A stretch of 41,334 bases of DNA, from contig NZ_QYCN01000027.1 in assembly GCF_003583925.1 (NCBI RefSeq), forward strand, positions 14,570 through 55,903. Reading direction: 5' to 3'. Both the position numbers and the translations under genes were made by a program. This stretch comes from Hymenobacter rubripertinctus (GTDB lineage: Bacteria > Bacteroidota > Bacteroidia > Cytophagales > Hymenobacteraceae). Position 1 is the first letter of the stretch. Each line of letters begins with the position of its first letter. The notes beneath the pieces were generated by a model. The model had not been told where the DNA came from, did not search any database, and worked only from the letters and a program-made list of their open reading frames with translations. Positions 16,984-23,221 of this stretch are shown in pieces.

Positions 16984-17004
16984 TGGCCTAACCCTGATGA
17001 ATCC

Positions 17005-17706
17005 GTGACGGCAAGCAGTAGTCTGAACCAGCTATACCAGGAGCGCGCGGCCTACCGGCTGCCGCTGTACTCCGCCCGGCAGGTGGCCCGCCTGACGGGC
17101 CTCTCGGCGTCCACGGTGCAGGCCTGGACCCACGCCGACGACCACGAGGCGCTGGTGCAGGCGGCCAGCCCCGAGGGGTTGTCGTTTCTGAACCTGGTAG
17201 AAGTGCACGTGCTGGCCGCTATCCGCCACCAGCACGGCATTCCGCTCCAGCGGGTGCGCCACGCCGTGCAGTTCGTGCGCCAGGAGTTGCAGGCCGAATA
17301 CCCGCTGGCCCAGCACCAGTTCGAAACCGATGGCGTGGATCTGTTCGTGCGGGCGCTGGAAGACGAGAACCTGCTCATCAATGCCTCCCGCCGGGGCCAG
17401 ATTACCATTCGGCAGCTGGTGGAAGCCTACCTGCGCCGCATCGAGCGGGCAGCCGACGGGTTTCCGCTCCGCCTGTTTCCGGTGTACGCCAGCAACCCCG
17501 GCTTCGTGCCCAGTGGGTTGCCCGCCTACATTGTTGTAGACCCCACCGTGGCCTTTGGGCGGCCGGTGCTCACCGAAACCTACGTGCCCGTAGACGTGGT
17601 AGTGGACCAGTACCGGGCCGGCGACGCGGTGGCCGATATTGCCCGTAATTTCAACCTCTCGGCCCCGGCCGTAGAAGAAGCCATCCGGTATGAGCTCGGC
17701 GCCTGA
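17005..17706 (+). CDS. DUF433 antitoxin (VapB45-like)
   Basis: The 233-residue protein assumes a GTG start at 17005, because a -7 box precedes it and homologous-looking sequence begins just after (LNQLYQERAAYRLPLYSARQVARLTG). The frame is open back to an ATG at 16747, so the start is uncertain. The N-terminal part is a MerR-like winged helix-turn-helix (YSARQVARLTGLSASTVQAW). The C-terminal domain is DUF433: VVDPTVAFGRPVLTETYVPVDVVVDQYRAG, then VADIARNFNLSAPAVEEAIRYE. Such proteins are usually the antitoxin and transcriptional repressor for a PIN-like toxin. The following gene, overlapping by 17 bases, fits that role. Confidence 0.75.
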   Translation: MTASSSLNQLYQERAAYRLPLYSARQVARLTGLSASTVQAWTHADDHEALVQAASPEGLSFLNLVEVHVLAAIRHQHGIPLQRVRHAVQFVRQELQAEYPLAQHQFETDGVDLFVRALEDENLLINASRRGQITIRQLVEAYLRRIERAADGFPLRLFPVYASNPGFVPSGLPAYIVVDPTVAFGRPVLTETYVPVDVVVDQYRAGDAVADIARNFNLSAPAVEEAIRYELGA

Positions 17707-18094
17707 CCCCCTGTTTTTCCTCGACCGCACCCTCGATACCACCCTGGTGCGCGCGGCCCTACAGGCCCTGCCCGATACCTTCCTGCACCATGCCGACCTG
17801 TTCGCGCCCGCCACGCCCGACGCCGAATGGCTGCCGGCCGTAACGGCCCGGGGCGGCTTCGTGCTGACCCAGGAGCGCCGCCTGCACTACAACCCGCTGG
17901 AGCTGGAGGCACTGCTGGCCAGTGGCAGCGGCACGTTTATTCTCGTGGCCAAGGGCCTTACCGGGGCCGGGGTGGCCGAGTGCCTGGTGCGGGCTCTGCC
18001 GCGCCTGCGCCGCTTTGTGCAAAAATACCCACGGCCCTTCGTAGCCAAAGTGTACGTGGACGGGAGCGTACAGCGCGTTCTTGCCGGAACCTGA
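17690..18094 (+). CDS. PIN-like toxin (VapC45/DUF5615-like)
   Basis: A 134-residue protein opening with DPLFFLDRTLDTTLVRAALQAL, the first strand and acidic residue of the PIN-like fold. The second block, GGFVLTQERRLHYNPLELEALLASG, matches the 'T.D.r...nplE..al' pattern of VapC45-like proteins, but the usual Asp after Thr is Gln-Glu here. The predicted role is a ribonuclease toxin neutralised by the upstream DUF433 protein. The genes overlap by 17 bases, supporting coupled expression. Activity is not shown, and the altered acidic position could weaken catalysis. Confidence 0.7.
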   Translation: MSSAPDPLFFLDRTLDTTLVRAALQALPDTFLHHADLFAPATPDAEWLPAVTARGGFVLTQERRLHYNPLELEALLASGSGTFILVAKGLTGAGVAECLVRALPRLRRFVQKYPRPFVAKVYVDGSVQRVLAGT

Positions 18095-18130
18095 AAATCA
18101 AGCCTTGCCGTCAGGTTATCCGGACTCACC

Positions 18131-18191
18131 TCCTGTACCCGTAGGGTCAAGCGCCGTCCTTCGGTTTGCGCTTGACCCTACGGGTACAGGA
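18131..18191. repeat. Perfect 24-bp inverted repeat after the toxin gene
   Basis: TCCTGTACCCGTAGGGTCAA continuing to GCGC (18131-18154) is exactly reverse-complemented at 18168-18191 around a 13-base loop (18155-18167). It lies 36 bases after the toxin stop and could terminate the operon, though only AAAAATTTAATTT rather than a U tract follows. Confidence 0.85.
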
Positions 18192-18348
18192 TGCAAAAAT
18201 TTAATTTATTGGATACCAGGGTTATATACTATAATTATAAAGCCCGGCGCAAGTTTTTGGCCCTGGCCGGACCTAAGCCTGTGTAACCCCAGTATATGCG
18301 GCACCGTCCGGAGCTGGTTGCCCACTGTTTCCATCCTTCTGCTGCCGA

Positions 18349-18981
18349 GTGCCTACGCTTCCGCTGCCTGCTTTTCAACGGTGCCCGCCCCCCGCGCGGC
18401 CCGCTCCGGCCTGTCCTGAGGCCGAGCTGGTGGCGCAACTGCAACGGGGCAGCGAGGCGGCGTTTCGCCTGCTGGTAGAACGGTACCAGAACCGGATTTA
18501 CCGCACCGCGCTGGCTTTGCTTCGCTCGCCGGAGGAAGCCGAAGACGTGGCCCAGGAGGTGTTCGTGGAAGTTTACCAAACCATTGGCCGCTTCCGCAGC
18601 GAAGCCTCGCTGACCACCTGGCTCTACCAGCTGGCTACTTCGCGGGCCCTGAAAAACCTGCGGCGGGCCCGCACCAAAAAGCGCTTCGCCTACTTCACCA
18701 GCCTGCTGAGCCCCGACAACCGGGTGCTCCACGAGCCGGCTGACCATGAGCATCCGCAGGCCCAATTGGAAAGCCAGGAGCAGGTGGCGGTGCTGCTGGC
18801 CCACCTTGCCCGCCTGCCCGACCAGCAGCAGGTGGCTTTCACGCTGCGCCACGAGCAGGAGCTGAGCTACGAGCAAATTGCCGCCGTGCTCACTACCACC
18901 GTGCCCGCCGTCGAATCGTTGTTATTCCGCGCCCGAAAAACGCTGCGCGCTCACCTTCAGCCCTCCCCGCGCCATGCCTGA
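18349..18981 (+). CDS. ECF-type RNA polymerase sigma factor
   Basis: A 210-residue sigma-70 family protein starting at GTG 18349; no in-frame ATG is available before region 2. Region 2 spans about 26-110 (ELVAQLQRGSEAAFRLLVERYQNRIYRTAL, then EEAEDVAQEVFVEVYQTIGRF and TWLYQLATSRALKNLRR). Region 4 spans about 145-205 (LARLPDQQQVAFTLRHEQELSYEQIAAVL...VESLLFRARKTLRAHL). The first 24 residues are proline-rich. It directs RNA polymerase to a set of stress or envelope genes that cannot be told from here. It overlaps by eight bases with a small membrane-protein gene, probably its regulator. Confidence 0.9.
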   Translation: MPTLPLPAFQRCPPPARPAPACPEAELVAQLQRGSEAAFRLLVERYQNRIYRTALALLRSPEEAEDVAQEVFVEVYQTIGRFRSEASLTTWLYQLATSRALKNLRRARTKKRFAYFTSLLSPDNRVLHEPADHEHPQAQLESQEQVAVLLAHLARLPDQQQVAFTLRHEQELSYEQIAAVLTTTVPAVESLLFRARKTLRAHLQPSPRHA

Positions 18982-19273
18982 TTCCGACCCTCGCCCCAAC
19001 GCCGACGAAGACTGGGACACGCTGCTGCGCCACTGGCGAAACCAGCCGGCAGCCCAGCCCCGACCATACTTTTACAATCGGGTACGTGCCCGCCTCGACC
19101 GCGAAACGGCCGTAACGCGTCTGCTGGTACCGGCGTGGCTGCGCTGGCCCGCTTACGCCGTGATGCTGGGCGCGCTGCTCCTGCTTAGCGGCGACGATGC
19201 CGCCCAGCACTCGGTAAGCAGTGCCAGCCAGAACCGCCCTGATCGGATTGAATTCCAGCCTGCTGGCGACTAA
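18974..19273 (+). CDS. Small one-helix membrane protein, putative anti-sigma partner
   Basis: A 99-residue protein starting at ATG 18974, which overlaps the end of the sigma gene. The N-terminal part (DEDWDTLLRHWRNQPAAQPRPYFYNRVRARLDRE) resembles the cytosolic segment of small Bacteroidota anti-sigma-like proteins. A single membrane helix follows (LVPAWLRWPAYAVMLGALLLL), then a short polar tail. It has no zinc-binding HxxxCxxC motif. The overlap and order suggest it binds the sigma factor at the membrane; this is inference from context, as there is no clear domain. Confidence 0.65.
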   Translation: MPDSDPRPNADEDWDTLLRHWRNQPAAQPRPYFYNRVRARLDRETAVTRLLVPAWLRWPAYAVMLGALLLLSGDDAAQHSVSSASQNRPDRIEFQPAGD

Positions 19274-19354
19274 TGCCGCGTACCTGCGGCCCCCAAGCTG
19301 CCCGGCACGGAAGCCGGAAAGTGGGTTTGCCGGGCCAAAAGCCCTTTGTCTGAG

Positions 19355-19362
19355 TACCTTTG
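19355..19362 (+). promoter_or_regulatory. Promoter -7 box of lgt
   Basis: TACCTTTG is an exact match to the Bacteroidota -7 consensus, 25 bases before the lgt ATG. No TTG lies at the standard spacing; the nearest is about 25 bases upstream of the box. Confidence 0.5.
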
Positions 19363-19387
19363 AATCCTTCTCTTTTCTTTTGAAGCC

Positions 19388-20374
19388 ATGTTGTCTATGC
19401 TGAGTGCCATTCTTTGGAACCCCGACCCTATTCTGGCCCACCTGGGGCCACTGACGCTGCGCTGGTACGGGCTGCTGTTTATGTCGGGCTTCGTAGTGGG
19501 CACGTTTATTCTGGGGCATATCTACAAGTCCGAGAAAGTGTCGCCGCGCTGGGTGGATGTGATTACGATTTACGTGCTGCTGGGTACCGTGATTGGCGCG
19601 CGCCTGGGCCACGTGTTTTTTTACGACTGGCCCCAGTACAAAGACAATCTGCTGAGCATTTTTAAAATCTGGGAAGGTGGGCTGGCCTCGCACGGGGCCA
19701 CCATCGGCATCATCTTCGCCGTCTGGCTGTTCAGCCGCAACAATAAGTTCGACGTGCTCTGGACCCTCGACCGCATCGTGCTGGTGGTGGCCGTGGGCGG
19801 GGCGCTCATCCGGATGGGCAACCTGATGAACTCCGAAATCGTGGGCCACCCCACCACCGCGCCCTGGGCCTTCACCTTCCCCCGCGACTACGAGCACCTG
19901 GTGAAAGCCACCGCCGATCAGCCCGTTGCGGCCGGCTCGGCCGTGGTGCAGTATTCCCGCCAGCCCGGCCAGGATGCCCAGGTAACGGCCCAGCCGGCCG
20001 GCACCACCGTGGCCGCCGGTTCGCTGGTGGCCGTGCCGCGCCACCCCACCCAGATTTATGAGTCGCTGTTCTGCGTGTTCCTGTTCGTGCTGCTCTACGC
20101 CATGTGGAACCGCACCAAGGAGCGCACCCCCCGCGGGCAGCTGTTCGGGCTGTTTGTGGTGCTGCTGTTCTCGTTCCGCTTTTTCATCGAGTTCTTCAAA
20201 GAAGATCAGGTGGCCTTTGAGCAGGGTATGCAATTCAACATGGGCCAGCTGCTGAGCATTCCGCTGGTGTTTATGGGCCTCTACGTGCTCTGGCGGGCCG
20301 GCAAAAACCCCACCAACCCCTACGGCTACGCCCCGCGGGATCTGGAGGAAGAGCCCACTAAAGCTGTTAGCTGA
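19388..20374 (+). CDS. lgt: Prolipoprotein diacylglyceryl transferase
   Basis: A 328-residue polytopic inner-membrane enzyme that transfers diacylglycerol from phosphatidylglycerol to the lipobox cysteine of prelipoproteins. Family landmarks: LRWYGLLFMSGFVVG, GARLGHVFFYDW, the HGATIG block in EGGLASHGATIGII, RMGNLMNSEIVGHPT (signature region) and PRHPTQIYES. Seven helices are expected. A roughly 45-residue insert (ATADQPVAAGSAVVQYSRQP...) follows the signature, as in other Bacteroidota. The final codons A-V-S-stop are formed by GTTAGCTGA of a heptamer array (20365-20392), so the stop lies within the repeat. Confidence 0.96.
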   Translation: MLSMLSAILWNPDPILAHLGPLTLRWYGLLFMSGFVVGTFILGHIYKSEKVSPRWVDVITIYVLLGTVIGARLGHVFFYDWPQYKDNLLSIFKIWEGGLASHGATIGIIFAVWLFSRNNKFDVLWTLDRIVLVVAVGGALIRMGNLMNSEIVGHPTTAPWAFTFPRDYEHLVKATADQPVAAGSAVVQYSRQPGQDAQVTAQPAGTTVAAGSLVAVPRHPTQIYESLFCVFLFVLLYAMWNRTKERTPRGQLFGLFVVLLFSFRFFIEFFKEDQVAFEQGMQFNMGQLLSIPLVFMGLYVLWRAGKNPTNPYGYAPRDLEEEPTKAVS

Positions 20375-20531
20375 TAGCTATTAGCTGTTAGCTCTCGTTC
20401 ATCAATTCTCAGTTATTGCGCACAAAAAAGGGCCCCGCACTCAACCGAGTGCGGGGCCTTCTTCGTTTTTCAGCTAACAGCTAACAGCTAACAGCTAACA
20501 GCTAACAGCTAACAGCTAACAGCTAACAGCT
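20365..20531. repeat. Inverted heptamer arrays (TTAGCTG) flanking a bidirectional terminator
   Basis: The left array (20365-20392) has four 7-base units: GTTAGCT, GATAGCT, ATTAGCT and GTTAGCT. The right array (20471-20531) has eight exact CAGCTAA units plus CAGCT, the reverse complement of the left unit. Between them is the terminator at 20431-20458. The left array contains the lgt stop; the right array ends six bases from the aldolase stop. Confidence 0.92.
20425..20470. terminator. Bidirectional terminator between lgt and fbaA
   Basis: A perfect 12-bp stem GGCCCCGCACTC / GAGTGCGGGGCC (20431-20442 and 20447-20458) with loop AACC. It is followed by TTCTTCGTTTTT on the plus strand and by CTTTTTTGTG on the minus strand, so it can serve both convergent genes. 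Confidence 0.85.
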
Positions 20532-20537
20532 CAAAAA

Positions 20538-21626
20538 CTAGTAGTTGCGGTTGACGGCGTTGAGGTCCTCGAAAGCCGATTTGAGGCGGGTGACGAAGCT
20601 TTCCTCGCCCTTGCGGAGCCACACGCGCGGGTCGTAGTACTTCTTGTTGGGCGAATCCTCGCCGTTGGGGTTACCGATCTGGGCCTGTAGGAAGGCTTCG
20701 TTCTTCTGGTAATACTGGCGGATGCCGTCCCAGAAAGCCCACTGCATGTCGGTGTCGATGTTCATTTTGATGGCGCCGTAGCCGATGGCCTCGCGGATTT
20801 CTTCCTGCGTGGAGCCCGAGCCACCATGGAACACGAAGTTGATGGGCAGCTTGGCGTCGAGCTTGAACTTCTCCTTCACGAACTCCTGGGAGTTGTGCAG
20901 AATTTTCGGCTCAAGCTTCACGTTGCCGGGCTTGTACACGCCGTGCACGTTGCCGAAAGCGGCCGCGATGGTGAAGCGGGGGCTGATTTTGCTCAGCTCC
21001 TCGTAGGCGTAGGCTACTTCCGACGGCTGGGTGTAGAGCTTGCTGGAATCGACGTCGGAGTTGTCCACGCCGTCTTCTTCGCCACCGGTTACGCCCAGCT
21101 CAATTTCGAGCGTCATCCCGATTTTGGCCATGCGCTCCAGGTACTCCTTGCAGATTTCCACGTTCTCCTCAATCGGCTCCTCCGACAAGTCGAGCATGTG
21201 CGAGGAGTAGAGCGGCTGGCCGTGCTGGGCGAAGTGCTTTTCGCCGGCTTCGAGCAAGCCATCAATCCAGGGCAGGAGCTTTTTGGCGGCGTGGTCGGTG
21301 TGCAACACCACGGGCACGCCATAGGCCTCGGCCATCAGGTGAATGTGCTGGGCACCCGAAATAGCGCCGGCAATGCTGGCCTGCTGCTTATCGTTGGGCA
21401 ACCCCTTGCCAGCGTAGAACTGCGCGCCGCCATTCGAGAACTGAATGATAACGGGCGAGTTCAGGTCGCGGGCGGTTTCCAGCACGGCGTTCACCGTGTC
21501 GGTGCCGGTGACGTTCACGGCGGGCAGGGCATAGCCGTGCTGCTTGGCGTGCTCGAAAAGCTGCTGCACTTCGTCGCCGTACAATACGCCGGCGCGCAGG
21601 CCGGTAAGAGTGGTTTGGTCAGCCAT
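20538..21626 (-). CDS. fbaA: Class II fructose-bisphosphate aldolase
   Basis: A 362-residue enzyme cleaving fructose-1,6-bisphosphate to dihydroxyacetone phosphate and glyceraldehyde-3-phosphate. Zinc-ligand segments: VVLHTDHAAKKLLPW, LEIELGVTGGEEDGVDN, AFGNVHGVYKPGN and FVFHGGSGS; the phosphate-binding MNIDTDMQWAFWDGI follows. This layout and length identify class IIA, the E. coli FbaA type. The start MADQTTLTGLRAGV (21626) is preferred over an upstream in-frame ATG at 21671, which adds a non-conserved proline-rich stretch. The promoter -7 box TAAATTTG lies at 21689-21696 on this strand. Confidence 0.96.
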   Translation of the reverse strand: MADQTTLTGLRAGVLYGDEVQQLFEHAKQHGYALPAVNVTGTDTVNAVLETARDLNSPVIIQFSNGGAQFYAGKGLPNDKQQASIAGAISGAQHIHLMAEAYGVPVVLHTDHAAKKLLPWIDGLLEAGEKHFAQHGQPLYSSHMLDLSEEPIEENVEICKEYLERMAKIGMTLEIELGVTGGEEDGVDNSDVDSSKLYTQPSEVAYAYEELSKISPRFTIAAAFGNVHGVYKPGNVKLEPKILHNSQEFVKEKFKLDAKLPINFVFHGGSGSTQEEIREAIGYGAIKMNIDTDMQWAFWDGIRQYYQKNEAFLQAQIGNPNGEDSPNKKYYDPRVWLRKGEESFVTRLKSAFEDLNAVNRNY

Positions 21627-21688
21627 GTGCTGGAGGATAGGGGGTAGTGGCGCGGCAGTGGGCAACCGCACCGGGTTAGGAATTGAGC

Positions 21689-21696
21689 CAAATTTA
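21689..21696 (-). promoter_or_regulatory. Promoter -7 box of fbaA
   Basis: The minus strand reads TAAATTTG, an exact TAnnTTTG match, 63 bases upstream of the aldolase ATG. Its outer base touches the inverted repeat 21696-21781. No TTG lies at -33, where the repeat arm begins. Confidence 0.5.
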
Positions 21697-21781
21697 AGGA
21701 AAAGAACTCGCCCTGCCCAGCCACCATGCGCCCCGCCGTAGCGGGCGCGGCAGGGCAGGAGCGAGGCGAGTTCTTTTCCTT
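21696..21781. repeat. Long hairpin overlapping the lipoprotein stop codon
   Basis: A 17-bp perfect stem AAGGAAAAGAACTCGCC / GGCGAGTTCTTTTCCTT (21696-21712 and 21765-21781) encloses further pairing (CCTGCCC/GGGCAGG and GCGCCCCGC/GCGGGCGC). It covers two bases of the stop codon of the minus-strand lipoprotein gene and may act as its terminator. Confidence 0.8.
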
Positions 21782-22661
21782 ACTTGAGCTCGTACTCGTA
21801 GAGGGCGCCCTGCTCGGTGCTGATGTAGAGCAGCGAATCGGTAGTGAACACGGCCCCTTCGGTCTGCCCTACGCCCTTGAGGGAAATCCGCTCGGGCTTG
21901 GCTTTGAGGAGGGCCGCCAGGTTTTCGCCTTCGAACACGAACATCTCTTCGCGGGCCATGAGCACCAGCCGGCGGCCGTTGGGGCTGAGCGTGGCATCGG
22001 TTACTTCGCCCGGAATGGCGAGTTTAGTCAGCAGCTTGGCCGTGTAGGAGCCGGGCCGGTCGGGCACGGTGTACACCTTGCTGGTTTCCTGCTGGCCCCG
22101 GTCCTTGGTGAACAGGTAGACCTGCCCGTCGTACCAGAGCGTGGCCTCACAGTCGAAGTTGCGCTGCTTTTTCTTGGGCGGAAACTCGGTCTGGTCGGGG
22201 TACTTGAGCTTGATTTCCTGGACGATTTGCGGGTTGAGCGGGTTGAGACGGTGAATCACCAGGTCGCGGCGGTCGTTGTTGTTGTTGCCCACATCGCCGA
22301 TGTAGAGGTTGCCCACGTCGTCGCGGGTGATACTCTCCCAGTCGCGGCTTTGCACCGGCATGTCGATCTGGGCCACGGTTTTGCCGTCCTCAATCCGGAT
22401 GCGGTACAGAATGGGCGGGTTGCCGTCGTCGGAGTGGGTGTAGAGCGTGCCGGATTCGCCGGTGAGGGCCAGGCCCGAGCTTTCGCGCACGTCGTCGAGC
22501 TTCGATACGCGCTTGAGGTGGTCGATGCCCTCGCCCTTTTTGTCCTTTTTACTGCTCACGTTGAGGGGGGTGGCGGAGGTATCGGGCTGGCTGGGCTGGG
22601 CTTCGGAACAGCCGCTGAGCAGCGTGCCGGCCAGGGTGGCGGCAATCCATAGTGTACGCAT
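21780..22661 (-). CDS. Lipoprotein with probable beta-propeller domain (SdiA-regulated/NHL-like)
   Basis: A 293-residue protein. Start 22661 gives MRTLWIAATLAGTLLSGCSEA, a lipoprotein signal with lipobox LSGC (lipidated C18), so it is anchored at the membrane surface. The longer open frame (to 22820) is translated repeat sequence. After a Lys-rich linker, repeated blade-like segments appear: VRESSGLALTGESGTLYTHSDDG, WESITRDDVGNLYIGDVGNNNNDR, CEATLWYDGQVYLFTKDR, VTDATLSPNGRRLVLMAREEMFVF and TEGAVFTTDSLLYISTE. This is the pattern of SdiA-regulated or NHL-type propellers. The function is unknown; phosphatase or binding roles are possible. Confidence 0.8.
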   Translation of the reverse strand: MRTLWIAATLAGTLLSGCSEAQPSQPDTSATPLNVSSKKDKKGEGIDHLKRVSKLDDVRESSGLALTGESGTLYTHSDDGNPPILYRIRIEDGKTVAQIDMPVQSRDWESITRDDVGNLYIGDVGNNNNDRRDLVIHRLNPLNPQIVQEIKLKYPDQTEFPPKKKQRNFDCEATLWYDGQVYLFTKDRGQQETSKVYTVPDRPGSYTAKLLTKLAIPGEVTDATLSPNGRRLVLMAREEMFVFEGENLAALLKAKPERISLKGVGQTEGAVFTTDSLLYISTEQGALYEYELK

Positions 22662-22752
22662 ATGCTGGGTGAAATCAGACGAAAAAAAGCCGCCGGTACC
22701 ATAGGCCCCGGCCGCCACATCAGCTCTTGTACGGCCCGCAAATGCGGGAGTT

Positions 22753-22833
22753 GGTGAAACGGTGAATGAGTGACTCGGTGACTGAGTGAATGACGTTCTC
22801 TCAGTCACCGAGTCACTCATTCACCGTTTCACC
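22753..22833. repeat. Perfect 34-bp inverted repeat with 8-bp internal period
   Basis: The arm at 22753-22786 (GGTGAAACGGTGAATGAGTG...) is exactly reverse-complemented at 22800-22833, around a 13-base centre. Within the arm, GGTGAAAC, GGTGAATG, AGTGACTC, GGTGACTG and AGTGAATG follow each other in 8-base steps. It ends one base before the yidD stop (22835). Confidence 0.92.
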
Positions 22834-22834
22834 G

Positions 22835-23056
22835 CTACGGCACCGGATCGGGGCCGTGGCCGCCCCAGGGGTGGCAGCGGCTGATGCGGCGCAACGCCAG
22901 CCGGCCGCCGCGCCAGGGTCCGTGCTTCGTGACGGCCTCCACGGCATAGGCCGAGCAGGTGGGCACGAACCGGCAGCTGGGCGGTTTGAGGGGGGAAATC
23001 AGGTGGCGGTACACCCAGAGCAAACCCAGCAGCAGCTGGCGGAACAGGTAAGTCAT
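22835..23056 (-). CDS. yidD: Membrane protein insertion efficiency factor
   Basis: A 73-residue protein with the YidD hallmark: [31 protein letters not shown], including the conserved P-x-C-R-F-x-P-T-C-S-x-Y-A. This is followed by [24 protein letters not shown], the usual C-terminus. It has one amphipathic N-terminal helix ([13 protein letters not shown]). It helps YidC/Sec insert inner-membrane proteins. Unusually for this gene, it is not next to rnpA or yidC. Its start is divergent from the S46 peptidase. Confidence 0.95.
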   Translation of the reverse strand: MTYLFRQLLLGLLWVYRHLISPLKPPSCRFVPTCSAYAVEAVTKHGPWRGGRLALRRISRCHPWGGHGPDPVP

Positions 23057-23080
23057 TGTTGCTCAAAGGTACTGGATTCG

Positions 23081-23161
23081 GTTTCCCGCAGAAGTCCGCA
23101 GAGTGTTTCAAGCACCGCTCTGCGAACCTGCGCGAAACCTGCGCGTGCCTCCGCGGGAAAC
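23081..23161. repeat. Inverted repeat upstream of yidD and the S46 peptidase
   Basis: Ends GTTTCCCGC and GCGGGAAAC (23081-23089 and 23153-23161) are exact inverted copies. Between them are several CGCAGAG/CTCTGCG words in both orientations and GCGCGAAACCTGCGCG. The word usage is related to the element after rnc (14161-14274). Confidence 0.65.
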
Positions 23162-23221
23162 AACGTCAGAACACAATTCCGTACCTTCGCCGGTACTATT
23201 TCCCACCCACCAACCTGCATT

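Larger units (their letters stand above)
16306..17004. other. Long spacer with two palindromic elements
   Basis: Nearly 700 bases lie between nadE and the antitoxin gene. It contains a terminator-like 20-bp hairpin (16433-16484) and the nested palindrome at 16547-16636, and a possible promoter box at 16976. Short open frames across the palindromes only reflect repeat sequence. From 16640 to 16970 I see no gene or repeat. Confidence 0.5.

Noticed and set aside
22662..22820. N-terminal extension of the lipoprotein gene (MSDSVTERTSF...)
   Set aside because: It is encoded by the inverted repeat, and a perfect lipoprotein signal starts at 22661.
22790..23221. 144-residue N-terminal extension of the S46 peptidase
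   Set aside because: It crosses a repeat and the antisense of yidD; the signal peptide starts at 23222.
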